Of a stretch of DNA of 64,000 nt, positions 44,111-52,852 are shown piece by piece (the first letter of the stretch is position 1; every line of letters starts with the position of its first letter). Origin of the DNA: Natrinema versiforme (GTDB taxonomy: Archaea > Halobacteriota > Halobacteria > Halobacteriales > Natrialbaceae); assembly GCF_005576615.1 (NCBI RefSeq), contig NZ_CP040330.1, positions 434,001 through 498,000 on the forward strand. The letters run 5' to 3'. The notes beneath the pieces were generated by a model, which was not told the DNA's origin, searched no databases, and was given only the letters and a program-made list of their open reading frames with translations. Both the position numbers and the translations under genes were made by a program.

Positions 44111-45190
44111 ATGACGGAAGCCTACGTCGCACTGGAAGGCGGTCACGTACTCGAGGGACGTGGCCGTGCAGAAGGGACGGCTCGCGGTGAACTCGTTTTC
44201 ACAACAGCGTATACCGGTTACGAGGAGAGTCTGACCGACCCCTCCTACGAGGAGCAGATCCTGACCTTCTCGTACCCGCTGATCGGCAACTACGGCGTCC
44301 GCGAGGAGCGGTTCGAGGACGACCGCGTCCACCCGCGTGCCGTGCTCGCGAAGGAACTCACCGAAGACGTCGTCGACTGGCTCGCAAGCGAGGGCGTCCC
44401 GGCCGTCGACCACCTCGACACGCGGGAGGTCGTCACCGACATCCGCGACGGCGGTGCGATGAAGTGCGGCATCGCCGTCGGCGAGGACGTCACCGAGGAC
44501 GACGCACTCGAGCAACTCGAGCAGTGCAAGGCCATGAGCGACCACACCGATATCGGCGCACAGGTCAGCGTCGACGAGCCCGAGGTCCACGGCGAGGACA
44601 ACGACGGCGAGACCGTCGCCTTGATCGACTGCGGCGCGAAGGGCTCGATCGTCGACTCGCTGCTCGCCCGCGACGCGACGGTCCACGTGTTCCCCTACGA
44701 CGCGAGCGTCGACGACGTCGAGGCCGTCAACCCTGACATCCTCTTTATCTCGAACGGCCCCGGCGACCCGGTCAACTTCGAGGGGGCGATCGGCCTCGTC
44801 GAGGCGTTCGTCGAGGACACGCCCGTCGCCGGCATCTGTCTCGGCCAGCAGATCGTCGCCGAGGCGCTCGGCGGCACCACCGAGAAGATGACCTTCGGCC
44901 ACCGCGGTGTCAACCAGCCCGTCCTCGACCTCGAGTCCGGGCAGGTCGTCATGACCACCCAGAACCACGGCTACACGGTCGCCGAGCCGGGTGAGCACCT
45001 CGAGGTCACCCAGATTAACGTCAACGACGACACGCCGGAAGGGATCGACGGCATCGAGTACGACGTGATCACCCGCCAGTACCACCCCGAAGCGAACCCC
45101 GGCCCCGAAGACACCCTCGACTTCTTCGACGACGTGCTCGCCATGGCTTCCGAGCGAGCGGACACGCAGGCGGTTCCCGCCGACGACTGA
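44111..45190 (+). CDS. carA: Carbamoyl-phosphate synthase small (glutaminase) subunit
   Basis: Releases ammonia from glutamine for carbamoyl phosphate, needed for arginine and pyrimidine synthesis. The 359-residue product has the N-terminal CarA domain (ELVFTTAYTGYEESLTDPSY) and the class I amidotransferase domain with C243 in PVAGICLGQQIVAEALGG and QYHPEANPGP. No carB follows here. Leader is only a few bases after the TATA-like box. Regulated by the adjacent Lrp protein, by inference. Confidence 0.95.
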   Translation: MTEAYVALEGGHVLEGRGRAEGTARGELVFTTAYTGYEESLTDPSYEEQILTFSYPLIGNYGVREERFEDDRVHPRAVLAKELTEDVVDWLASEGVPAVDHLDTREVVTDIRDGGAMKCGIAVGEDVTEDDALEQLEQCKAMSDHTDIGAQVSVDEPEVHGEDNDGETVALIDCGAKGSIVDSLLARDATVHVFPYDASVDDVEAVNPDILFISNGPGDPVNFEGAIGLVEAFVEDTPVAGICLGQQIVAEALGGTTEKMTFGHRGVNQPVLDLESGQVVMTTQNHGYTVAEPGEHLEVTQINVNDDTPEGIDGIEYDVITRQYHPEANPGPEDTLDFFDDVLAMASERADTQAVPADD

Positions 45191-45383
45191 ACGTCGCCAC
45201 TGACCGCCGACTGCAGCCGTTTTCCTATCCGTTTTGCTGCAACTGATCGACACCGGTAGCGCCGGTTCCGGTTCCATCTCGAGACGGAACCGTCCCCTGC
45301 CCGAGTCGATCCCTGGTCCGACGAGATGGCCGCCCGCGAGGCGGGCTGATCGCCGCTCGAGGTTGCGTTCCGCGCTTGCCGTC

Positions 45384-46499
45384 TCAGAAGTCGCCAGTAA
45401 TGATGTTCGCGACGCGCTCGCGGTCGAACAGCGTCGCGTCCGCGAACGCGTCGGGGTAGATGTCTTTCGCGGCACGTTCGGTCTGGTAAAAGTTGATGAT
45501 CGGTCCCTGGTCGAGGTAGCCGCCGTTGTAGACGGCTCCGTCCTGGACCGCCGTCACTTCGCTCGCGGCGGGATCCTCCCGCAGCGGTTCGATGATCGAC
45601 TCCCGGAACGCCGACTCGGAGACGCCCTCCTGTCCGCGGACCAGTAGCACGTCGGGATCGACCTCGATGATCGTCTCGAGGTCGACCGTGCCGCCGTCGC
45701 CGGTGTAGTGGCCCACGTCGCTGGCCACGAGCGCGTCGGTCAGGCCGAGATCGCGCCACTGCTTGGTGCTGACCCCGCCGTCGTCGAACCGGTAGGGATG
45801 AAACTCCGTCGGCGGCAGGTCGGCCGGATAGACGAGCATCGCGTTCGGTCGCTCCTCGGCCGGCAGTCGCTCGTCGATCGTCGCGAGCATCTCGTCGTGG
45901 AGGTCGACGAACGCCTCGTAGCGCTCTCGTGCCTGAAAGACTTCGGCCATCAGTTCGAAGGCCTCGTAGAGGTCGTAGTACCGGTAGTCGTGCCACTCGT
46001 CGCTGCGTCGCCGGATGAAGTTGCCGAAGAAGGGACCAAGGGCCGTTTCGATCTCCTCGACGTCGGACTCGCTCCAGCCGTACCAGTTGAGCAACTGGTT
46101 CGGCTCCATGAAGTGGGCCTCGGCTTCCAGCTCGTAGAACAGTTCCTTATCGACGCCGTTGTCGTTTAGCTGCCGAACCGCGGACTCGTCGAACTCCACG
46201 CCCGGAAGCTCGTCGTAGGCCTCCGTCGCGTATCGATCGTGCCCCTGAATCCCGAGCGTCTGACCGCCGCCGAGTGCGAACCCCATGTCCGCGTAACTCG
46301 GCAGCAACGCGGTCCACTCCTCGGGCGGTTCGTCGAATTCGACGGCTCCCATCGGTTCCATCGAGACCGTGTACGGGCCGTCGCTCGAGTCGTTCGAGTC
46401 ACTGGGTCCGTCGTCACTGACACACCCCGCCAAGAGCGCGCCGCCGATAGCCGCTCCCGTCCCCACCAATTGCCGCCGCGTTGTCTCAGTCCGTCGCAT
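45384..46499 (-). CDS. TAT lipoprotein, iron/siderophore-type ABC substrate-binding protein (copy 1)
   Basis: A 371-residue protein. N-terminal MRRTETTRRQLVGTGAAIGG has a twin-arginine motif and ALLAGC (Cys26) as lipobox. A helical-backbone (TroA/BtuF/FecB-like) binding fold follows, with VEFDEPPEEWTALLPSYADM and VDPDVLLVRGQEG. No permease or ATPase is adjacent. The ATG at 46499 matches the paralog start; an in-frame ATG at 46508 would sit right at the predicted transcription start. Controlled by the palindrome at 46510-46527. Confidence 0.9.
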   Translation of the reverse strand: MRRTETTRRQLVGTGAAIGGALLAGCVSDDGPSDSNDSSDGPYTVSMEPMGAVEFDEPPEEWTALLPSYADMGFALGGGQTLGIQGHDRYATEAYDELPGVEFDESAVRQLNDNGVDKELFYELEAEAHFMEPNQLLNWYGWSESDVEEIETALGPFFGNFIRRRSDEWHDYRYYDLYEAFELMAEVFQARERYEAFVDLHDEMLATIDERLPAEERPNAMLVYPADLPPTEFHPYRFDDGGVSTKQWRDLGLTDALVASDVGHYTGDGGTVDLETIIEVDPDVLLVRGQEGVSESAFRESIIEPLREDPAASEVTAVQDGAVYNGGYLDQGPIINFYQTERAAKDIYPDAFADATLFDRERVANIITGDF

Positions 46500-46509
46500 A
46501 CCGACCATG

Positions 46510-46527
46510 TTTTAGGCTGGCCTAAAA
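46510..46527. promoter_or_regulatory. DtxR/Idr-type iron box of copy 1
   Basis: TTTTAGGC-TG-GCCTAAAA, a perfect 8+8 inverted repeat with core TTAGG-N4-CCTAA. It sits between a TATA-like GGTATAG (46529-46535, minus strand) and the start codon, so a bound repressor would block transcription. Resembles iron-regulator boxes of DtxR-family proteins. Confidence 0.75.
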
Positions 46528-46681
46528 ACTATACCGGTTCGGTTGGGCGTCGTTCAGCGGAATTGACGTGAAGAGTCGTCTCAGTTCCCGTACCGGTCCG
46601 ACTGCGATAGCGAACCGAGCATGAGGGTGACACCGGCGTCGGGTCGGCGATCGCGTTCGCAGTCCGCAATCCGCCCCGGTC

Positions 46682-47794
46682 TCAGAAGTCCCCGGTAACG
46701 ATGTTCGCGACGCGCTCGCGGTCGAACAGCGTCGCGTCCGCGAACGCGTCGGGATAGATGTCGTTCGCAGCGCGTTCGGTATGGTAGAAGTTGATGATCG
46801 GCCCCTGATCGAGGTAGCCGGCATTATAGACGGCCTCGTCTTGGACGGCTTGGACCTCGCTCGCGACTGGGTCGTCCTGTAACGGCTCGAGGACCGCTTC
46901 CTGAAACTCCGAGTCGGACTCACCGCCGTGATTGCGCACCAGCAACACCTCGGGATCGATGTCGAGGAGCGTCTCCAGATCGAGTGTCCCCCTATCGGTG
47001 TAGCTGTAGTGGCCCACGTCGGTCGCGGCGAGTGCATCCGTCAGTCCGAGATCGCGCCACTGTTTGGTACTGATCCCGCCGTCGTCGAATCGGAAGGGGA
47101 AGAACTCGAGGCCCGAGCCGCTGGCCGGGTAGAGGAGCATCGCGGTCGGTCGCTCCTCGGCCGGCGGCAGTCGCTCGTCGATCGTCGCGAGCATTTCGTC
47201 GTGGAGGGCGACGTACGCCTCGTAGCGCGCTCGTGCCTGGAAGACCTCGGCCATCAGCTCGAGGGCCTCGTAGAGGTCGTAGTAGCGGTAATCGTGCCAC
47301 TCGTCACTGTGGCGGCGAATGAAGTTGCCAAAGAAGGGCCCGATCTCGTCTCTTACTTTGTCGACATCGGACTGATCCCAATCGTACCAGTGTGTCAATA
47401 TGTGTGGGTCGATAAAATGGGCGTCGGCGTTCATCTCGTAGAACAGTTCCGTGTCGACGCCGCCTTCGGTCAGTTCCACGATGTCGTCCTCGTCGAACTC
47501 GATGCCGGGAAGTTCCTCGTACGCGTCGGTCCCGAACCGAGCGTGGTCCTGAATCCCGAGTGTCTGCCCGCCGCCGAGTGCAAACCCCATGTCCGCGTAC
47601 GTCGGCAGCAACGCGGTCCACTCCTCGGGCGGGCCGTCGAATTCGACCTCGCCCATCGGCGCGATCGAGACCGTGTACGTCTCGCCGCTCGAGGTGTCCG
47701 TACCGCCGCCGCTGATACACCCTGCGAGGAGCATCCCGCCGGTAACGGCCCCCGAACCGATGAATTGCCGCCGCGTCGTTTCGCTCGATCTCAT
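46682..47794 (-). CDS. TAT lipoprotein, iron/siderophore-type ABC substrate-binding protein (copy 2)
   Basis: A 370-residue paralog of copy 1 with the same order: MRSSETTRRQFIGSGAVTGG, MLLAGC lipobox (Cys26), and the binding domain. The 3' end shares a run of over 50 identical bases with copy 1 (around 45402 and 46700), suggesting recent duplication or gene conversion. Copies 1 and 2 differ most in ligand-facing central loops, so ligands may differ. Preceded by a perfect 20-bp iron box. Confidence 0.9.
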   Translation of the reverse strand: MRSSETTRRQFIGSGAVTGGMLLAGCISGGGTDTSSGETYTVSIAPMGEVEFDGPPEEWTALLPTYADMGFALGGGQTLGIQDHARFGTDAYEELPGIEFDEDDIVELTEGGVDTELFYEMNADAHFIDPHILTHWYDWDQSDVDKVRDEIGPFFGNFIRRHSDEWHDYRYYDLYEALELMAEVFQARARYEAYVALHDEMLATIDERLPPAEERPTAMLLYPASGSGLEFFPFRFDDGGISTKQWRDLGLTDALAATDVGHYSYTDRGTLDLETLLDIDPEVLLVRNHGGESDSEFQEAVLEPLQDDPVASEVQAVQDEAVYNAGYLDQGPIINFYHTERAANDIYPDAFADATLFDRERVANIVTGDF

Positions 47795-47804
47795 CGCCTT
47801 CAGA

Positions 47805-47824
47805 TTTTTAGGCCGGCCTAAAAA
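47805..47824. promoter_or_regulatory. Perfect 20-bp DtxR/Idr-type iron box of copy 2
   Basis: TTTTTAGGCCGGCCTAAAAA, fully self-complementary, 10 bases upstream of the ATG. A TATA-like GATATTG (minus strand, 47825-47831) abuts it. Confidence 0.78.
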
Positions 47825-47900
47825 CAATATCGGTTGCTCGGTCGTTGCGCCGATCGGCGTCCAACCCTGTGTCGCCGCCGTCGGAACCGTCGTCAGTCAG

Positions 47901-49078
47901 CTACGCTCCGTCGGTGACGATCTCGGTCACGCGCTCGCGGTCGAACAATCGTTCGTCCTCGGGTATCTCGGGGTAGGACTCGCCGTCCTCGTAGCCGGGC
48001 CACTCGCCGAACTGCTCGGGGTAGAGCTGCTTGGCCGTCATCTCGAGTTGGAACAGGTTCATGATCGGACCCTGATACCGCATGCCGCTGGCAACGACCC
48101 GGTCGTTCTCGACCGCGGTCAGGTCGCTGCCCGCGGGGTGGGACGCCAGTCGCTCGCGAATGTCGTCGATGGCGTACTGCGACGTGATCCCCCAGATGTG
48201 GAGGATCACGTCGGGATCGGCCTCGAGCATCGTTTCGTAGCCGATGTTGCCCCAGTCGTCGTCCGGCCAGTCGATGTCTTCGAGCGCGTCGTGTGCGCCA
48301 AGCGGTCGCGTTTCGGCCTGCCAGAAGCCGGGCGTGTTGAGGTGGTAGGTGTAGAAGACGCCGTCCCCGAGCGTGACCCGCGCGACCGTGGGCCGTTCGC
48401 TCTCGGGGGGCAGGTTCGACTCGATGTGTGATCGGGTCTCCTCGTAGACCTCGTTGAGTGCCTCGTACCGCTCCGCTTCCTGAAAGACGGCCGCGACCTT
48501 CTCGAAGAGTTCCCAGAGCGTGTAGTACTCGTAGCTGTCCGCGTAGGCCTCGGCCGGCTCGCTGTGCACGCCGCTGTGGTAGCTGCCGATCCACGGGCCG
48601 ACCGTCTCGGTGATCTCGTCGATGTCTCCCTCGCTCCAGTCGGGCTGGGTCGTCAGAACGTAGGAGGGATCGAGGAAGTGAACGTCGCTCTCCGCGTTGT
48701 AGACTGTTCTTTCGTCACGCCGCCGTCGAGCGGGTTCTCGAGGCCTTCCCACTCGAACTCGCTGACGCCCTCGAGCCGGTCGTAGAACTTGTTCATCGTG
48801 GTCCCCGACATCTCCGGGGCGAAGAGCGTCTGGACCGCGTCGCCGTGGCCGAGCGCGACCGCCATGTCGGCGTACTGCGTGAACGTGACGAAGGCGTTCT
48901 CCGGGACGCTGTCGAACTCGACATCGCCCATCGGTGCCATCGACACCGTATACGAGTCTCCCACCCCCGAGTCGTCGCCGGTTCCGTCGAGACAGCCGGC
49001 CAGCGCCGCGCTCCCGACTGCGACTCCCGTTCCGAGGAATCCCCGTCGCGTTCGATCGAACTGCTGCGGTCTGTCCAT
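47901..49078 (-). pseudogene. Third TAT-lipoprotein substrate-binding paralog, frameshifted
   Basis: The first part (49078 to about 48715) encodes MDRPQQFDRTRRGFLGTGVA, a lipobox AALAGC (Cys29) and the N-terminal lobe up to LDGGVTKE. The rest continues in another frame from VYNAESDVHFLDPSYVLTTQ to VTEIVTDGA. Joining the two at about 48700-48720 needs one extra base, so a single-base deletion has occurred, or a sequence error. The C-terminal frame is intact and conserved, which argues that the lesion is recent or artefactual. Confidence 0.82.
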
Positions 49079-49083
49079 ACGCT

Positions 49084-49131
49084 TTAGGCTCCCCTAACAA
49101 TTCAAAAAGCGTTCGGTTTAGGCCGGCCAAA
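49084..49131. promoter_or_regulatory. Iron-box-like site and a degenerate second site before copy 3
   Basis: TTAGG-CTCC-CCTAA (49084-49097) sits five bases before the ATG and matches the boxes of copies 1 and 2 in the 5+4+5 layout. TTAGGCCGGCCAAA (49118-49131) keeps only one good half and is 34 bp away. Together with the other two promoters they define a common regulon. Confidence 0.65.
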
Positions 49132-49188
49132 ACCATCCCGAACTGATACGGTGCGACCGCGAAGCGTCCGCTTTTCCGATCGGCGCGG

Positions 49189-49935
49189 TCACTCGGCGAA
49201 CGCGTACGTCACCGTCGCGCTGGCACTCACGCTGACCGGGTCCGCCTCGATCTCCGTGGGTGGTGCCGCGCCGTCGGCCGCGTCGCCGCTGGTGACGCTC
49301 TCCTGTACCGGCCGGACCTGTACGTCGCCAGTCGTTACCGCCGTCGTCCCCTCGAGTGAGATCTCGCGGTTATCGGCGATGTGGGACGCCTCTTCGTCGG
49401 CGTTTGCGAGCGCGGCGTCGATCGCGTCTTTCCGCAGCGCCGATCGCGTCTCCTCCTGGAGCGTAAAGCTCACCCGGCCGATATCGTCGGCACCGGCCTC
49501 GATCGACGCGTCGATGACCTCGCCGACGCGGTCGACGTCGGTGACCGTCACCTCGAAGGAGTGGGATCCCTCGAATCCCTCCGCGTCTCGCCCGCGTCTC
49601 GGGTGAACCCGGTAGCGTCCTTCCTCGATGTTCTCCTCGGGGATGCCGAGTTCGTCGAACGTCCCGCGAAGCCGCTCGGCACCCGTCGCCAGTTCGTCGG
49701 TTACGGCGTCGGCGCTCTCGCCCGTGGCCTGCACACCGACGCTGACGATCGCCCGGTCCGGGTCCGCGTCGACCTCGCCGCTCGCGCTGACTGTGATTTC
49801 GCCGGCGGCCGCGTTCGTGGCGGCGTCCGAGTCCGGTTCCGCGGAGTCGTTACTACTGAGAGGGTTGCCCGCACAACCCGCGATCGCCGCTGTCAGGCCG
49901 ATACTCGAGGCCGCGAGGAACTGTCGTCGATCCAT
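49189..49935 (-). CDS. SIMPL (DUF541) domain lipoprotein
   Basis: A 248-residue secreted protein. TAT/lipoprotein leader MDRRQFLAASSIGLTAAIAG with Cys21, an acidic linker, then the SIMPL domain: EITVSASGEVDADPDRAIVS (the usual start), GIPEENIEEGRYRVHPRRGR and a C-terminal SVSASATVTYAFAE strand. SIMPL proteins form ring-like assemblies in bacteria; role unclear in haloarchaea. Confidence 0.88.
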   Translation of the reverse strand: MDRRQFLAASSIGLTAAIAGCAGNPLSSNDSAEPDSDAATNAAAGEITVSASGEVDADPDRAIVSVGVQATGESADAVTDELATGAERLRGTFDELGIPEENIEEGRYRVHPRRGRDAEGFEGSHSFEVTVTDVDRVGEVIDASIEAGADDIGRVSFTLQEETRSALRKDAIDAALANADEEASHIADNREISLEGTTAVTTGDVQVRPVQESVTSGDAADGAAPPTEIEADPVSVSASATVTYAFAE

Positions 49936-50076
49936 GGAGAATCGACTAGCGGGAACGGAAAAAAGCCCACCCCAAGCTCAAAGGGATCTTTCACTCTCGA
50001 GTCGCCGATTCGCCGGCAGCCTGCCCGAAGATGTTCGGGGAAACTGGGAGTGCGGTCCCGGCAGTCGAAGACGATA

Positions 50077-51078
50077 ATGGACGGAACCGTCGAACCCGCG
50101 GCCGAGATCGATGCCGTCGAGAGCGTCGACGAACTGATCGGCGAGACGCCCCTGATTCGATTGGACGGCTTCGCCGACAACTGCTTCGGAAAGATCGAGT
50201 CGCACAACCCCTACTCGGTCAAGGACCGCATCGCGCGGGCGATCCTCGACGCCGCCGAGGAAGACGGCGCGCTCGAGCCCGGCGGCACCGTCGTCGAATC
50301 GACCAGCGGCAACACGGGGATCGGGCTGGCGGCCGTCGCCGCCGCGCGCGGCTACGACTGCGTGCTGACGATGCCGTCCTCGATGTCGACGGAGCGCCGG
50401 CAACTCCTGCAGGCGTTAGGGGTCGACCTCGAGTTGACACCCGCCGAGGACGGGATGGGCGGCGCGAACGAGCGTGCCGCGGAACTCGCCGCCGACCGGG
50501 AGGATGCGATCTTGGCCCGGCAGTTCGAGAACGAGGCCAACCCCGCGGCCCACCGGGAGACGACGGGACCGGAGATCTGGGCGGCGACCGACGGCCGAGT
50601 CGACGCGGTCGTCGCGGGCGTCGGCACCGGCGGGACGATCACCGGCATTTCGGAGTACGTCAAAGAGGAGCGGGGAAAGAGCGAGTTCACGTCGGTCGCG
50701 GTCGAACCGGCCGAGTCGCCGACCCTCTCGACTCTCAGCACCGCGGGCCACGATATCCAGGGGATCGGCCCCGGCTTCGTTCCGGACATCCTCCGGACCG
50801 ATCTCGTCGACGAGACCCCCGCCGTCGAGGCTGCCGAAGCGAAACGCGCGGCCCGAAAACTGGCCCGCGACGACGGGCTGCTGGTCGGCATTTCCTCGGG
50901 TGCCGCACTGGCTGCCGCCGCCGACTACGCGACTGACCACCCGGACGAACTGACCGTCGTCGTCTCCCCGACACCGGTGAACGCTACCTCTCGACTGACC
51001 TCTACGACCTCGAGTAGCCCGGCGAGTAGTCAGTCTGTTCGGAGCCACCGCCGCCGCCAAACCTCTCGACGGCAGTGA
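50077..51078 (+). CDS. cysK: Cysteine synthase (PLP-dependent), C-terminus frameshifted
   Basis: Makes L-cysteine from O-acetylserine and sulfide. SVKDRIARAIL carries the PLP lysine, ESTSGNTGIGLAAVAAARGY is the substrate loop, AGVGTGGTITGIS binds phosphate and GISSGAALAA ends the core. After DELTVVV the frame turns into a Ser/Thr/Arg-rich tail. The expected ending PDTGERYLSTDLYDLE then stop (51015) is intact in another frame, so one C is missing near 50966-50975. Start MDGTVEPAAEIDAV at 50077. Confidence 0.88.
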   Translation: MDGTVEPAAEIDAVESVDELIGETPLIRLDGFADNCFGKIESHNPYSVKDRIARAILDAAEEDGALEPGGTVVESTSGNTGIGLAAVAAARGYDCVLTMPSSMSTERRQLLQALGVDLELTPAEDGMGGANERAAELAADREDAILARQFENEANPAAHRETTGPEIWAATDGRVDAVVAGVGTGGTITGISEYVKEERGKSEFTSVAVEPAESPTLSTLSTAGHDIQGIGPGFVPDILRTDLVDETPAVEAAEAKRAARKLARDDGLLVGISSGAALAAAADYATDHPDELTVVVSPTPVNATSRLTSTTSSSPASSQSVRSHRRRQTSRRQ

Positions 51079-51149
51079 TAGTCATCGCTGACCTGACTCT
51101 CTCGGTTCCGGAAATCGGGGAATATCCAAGTGGCTCGAGAACGTACCAC

Positions 51150-51485
51150 ATGGTGATGGAGCTCTGGGGCTGGCTCATCGGCTACGTCGCGTTGTTCGCC
51201 CTGTTACACCTGTTACTGTACTACCTGTACGTCCGGCGTGACGACGAGGACAGCGACCGCGCGCCGTCGTTCGCTGATCCGGATCGTGCAAGCATGCGAT
51301 CCTCGCCCGGTCCCGACCGCTATCCGCGCGCACCCGACGATATCGGCGACACGGATCAGGTGGACGAGGACCGCGAACCGGACCTCGAGGGGGAGACGAT
51401 CCGGTGTCCCCACTGCGGCGCGCGAAACGAGGCCGATCAGACGTTTACGTACTGCTGGAACTGTATCTCGGGACTGCGGCAGTGA
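51150..51485 (+). CDS. Membrane-anchored zinc-ribbon protein
   Basis: A 111-residue protein. One N-terminal helix (LWGWLIGYVALFALLHLLLY) anchors an acidic, disordered linker and a C-terminal zinc ribbon (RCPHCGARNEADQTFTYCWN followed by C). The four cysteines (CPHC and CWNC) bind zinc. Common in haloarchaea (DUF7577-like, from memory); function unknown. Start at 51150 or at the ATG six bases later. Confidence 0.78.
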   Translation: MVMELWGWLIGYVALFALLHLLLYYLYVRRDDEDSDRAPSFADPDRASMRSSPGPDRYPRAPDDIGDTDQVDEDREPDLEGETIRCPHCGARNEADQTFTYCWNCISGLRQ

Positions 51486-51727
51486 CGGCGGCTCGAGCCC
51501 CGGCGACGAGAACCGAGCACTGCCGGCCGTGGCTCTCGACCGCTGATCGAAGCGACGCTGCGTCGCTCCGTCCCGCCTGCTCGACACTTCCTTTGCACAC
51601 GGTCCGTTCCATTTGTAGAGAAATACAGCCCGATTGATCGCTATCTGCGTTCGATCTGACTAGTTCGACCAGTAATGAACGATTACGCTTTTGGTCACCA
51701 AACAGAGAGTGGTAGGAGACGACCGCA

Positions 51728-52042
51728 ATGTATGGACACGCTCCCCGCGCCTCGCAGTCTCGCTCTCCATCCCTGTATCGCGCCTCGCACGACCCGCACG
51801 GGCCGGCGACGCTCAGTACGACCGTCGTTCACGCGCTCGCGGACTGTCTGGGCGTCGACGTGACTGACAGCCGTATCTCGCTGTACGACACCGTCGATCC
51901 GGATGCACTAGACGCTCTCTTCCGGCCACGCCACGACGGCTCGCCGCGAACCGGTGGGACGCTCTCGTTCGTCGTCGAGGGCCACCACGTAACCGTCCAC
52001 GGGGACGGCGAAATCCTGATCGAACCGCCCGCACAGCGCTAA
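51728..52042 (+). CDS. HalOD1 output-domain protein
   Basis: A 104-residue protein with a disordered start and a HalOD1 domain (about 28-100): LSTTVVHALADCLGVDVTDS, SLYDTVDPDALDALFRP and GTLSFVVEGHHVTVHGDGEI. HalOD1 domains occur in haloarchaea, alone or fused to sensor proteins, as an output module of unknown action. Confidence 0.85.
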   Translation: MYGHAPRASQSRSPSLYRASHDPHGPATLSTTVVHALADCLGVDVTDSRISLYDTVDPDALDALFRPRHDGSPRTGGTLSFVVEGHHVTVHGDGEILIEPPAQR

Positions 52043-52099
52043 CACCGCGGGTCCTGTTCTTACTCGAGTCGTGTGCTCGCCGCGAAAAATCGCCAGTCG

Positions 52100-52852
52100 C
52101 TACGCCGAGAGGTCCGTCACGAGTCGCTCGAGGTGGTCGACGCCGACGACGGCGACGACGTCGCCCGGCTCCGATCGGATCGCCTCGAGTCGCTCGACCA
52201 TGCAGTGTTCGCGCGTGTCGTCCCGGTACGTGAGCGCGCTGCCGTCCGTCTCGACGCTGCCGAGCAGCGCCTGCACGCCGGCGACGTGCGAGCGCTCGTG
52301 GGCGGCCTGTTGCTCCGGCGAGTCGTCCGGCTCGCAGTCGTACTCGACTTGCTCTCCGGGAACGACGGTCATCGAGGTCGCGTGGGTTAGCGTCGCGGCG
52401 ACCCGGCAGGCGAGTGCCTCGCGGGTCGCACCGCTGACGCTCGAGAGGACGCGCCGAGCCGTCGCGGGCGAGACGCGGTCGGCGACCAGCCGCGCCACGA
52501 GCCGCCGGAGGAACGACCAGTTCGGTGCGTCGATCCCGACGTGGTCCGCGTTGGGGGCGGCGCGGATTGCCGCGCTCATCTCGCCGCCGAACCGCGGCGG
52601 CGTGGGGTCGGCGGCGTCGCCGTCGCGGGCGTAGACGCGGTACAGCGGCATCGCAACGGGCGGCAGTTCGAGGGCGAGGGTCTCCGGGCCGACGCGCTCG
52701 AGGACGCGCTCGACGCGGGCGATGCTGGCGGGGTGGTCGTGGACGACGCCGAGGAGAACGAGGTCGCCGGCGCCGCCGGAGAGCCGGCGACAGAACTGGG
52801 GCGTGATCCGCGGGTCGTCGAACGATTCGGGAAAGGACGGGGACTCGTCCAT
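52100..52852 (-). CDS. TraB/GumN-like protein
   Basis: A 250-residue protein. The N-terminal VLLGVVHDHPASIARVERVL has the GxxH motif of the TraB/TIKI superfamily. LALELPPVAMPLYRVYARDG is the second motif (ExxP), and the C-terminal HCMVERLEAIRSEPGDVVAV, then VVGVDHLERL, is the last. These resemble the metal-dependent TIKI-type active site, but activity is unproven in archaea. Divergent from the thermosome gene. Confidence 0.75.
   Translation of the reverse strand: MDESPSFPESFDDPRITPQFCRRLSGGAGDLVLLGVVHDHPASIARVERVLERVGPETLALELPPVAMPLYRVYARDGDAADPTPPRFGGEMSAAIRAAPNADHVGIDAPNWSFLRRLVARLVADRVSPATARRVLSSVSGATREALACRVAATLTHATSMTVVPGEQVEYDCEPDDSPEQQAAHERSHVAGVQALLGSVETDGSALTYRDDTREHCMVERLEAIRSEPGDVVAVVGVDHLERLVTDLSA

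Noticed and set aside
48700-48720. Programmed -1 ribosomal frameshift in the third binding protein
   Set aside because: No clean slippery heptamer or following structure was seen; the paralogs are single-frame, so a deletion is simpler.
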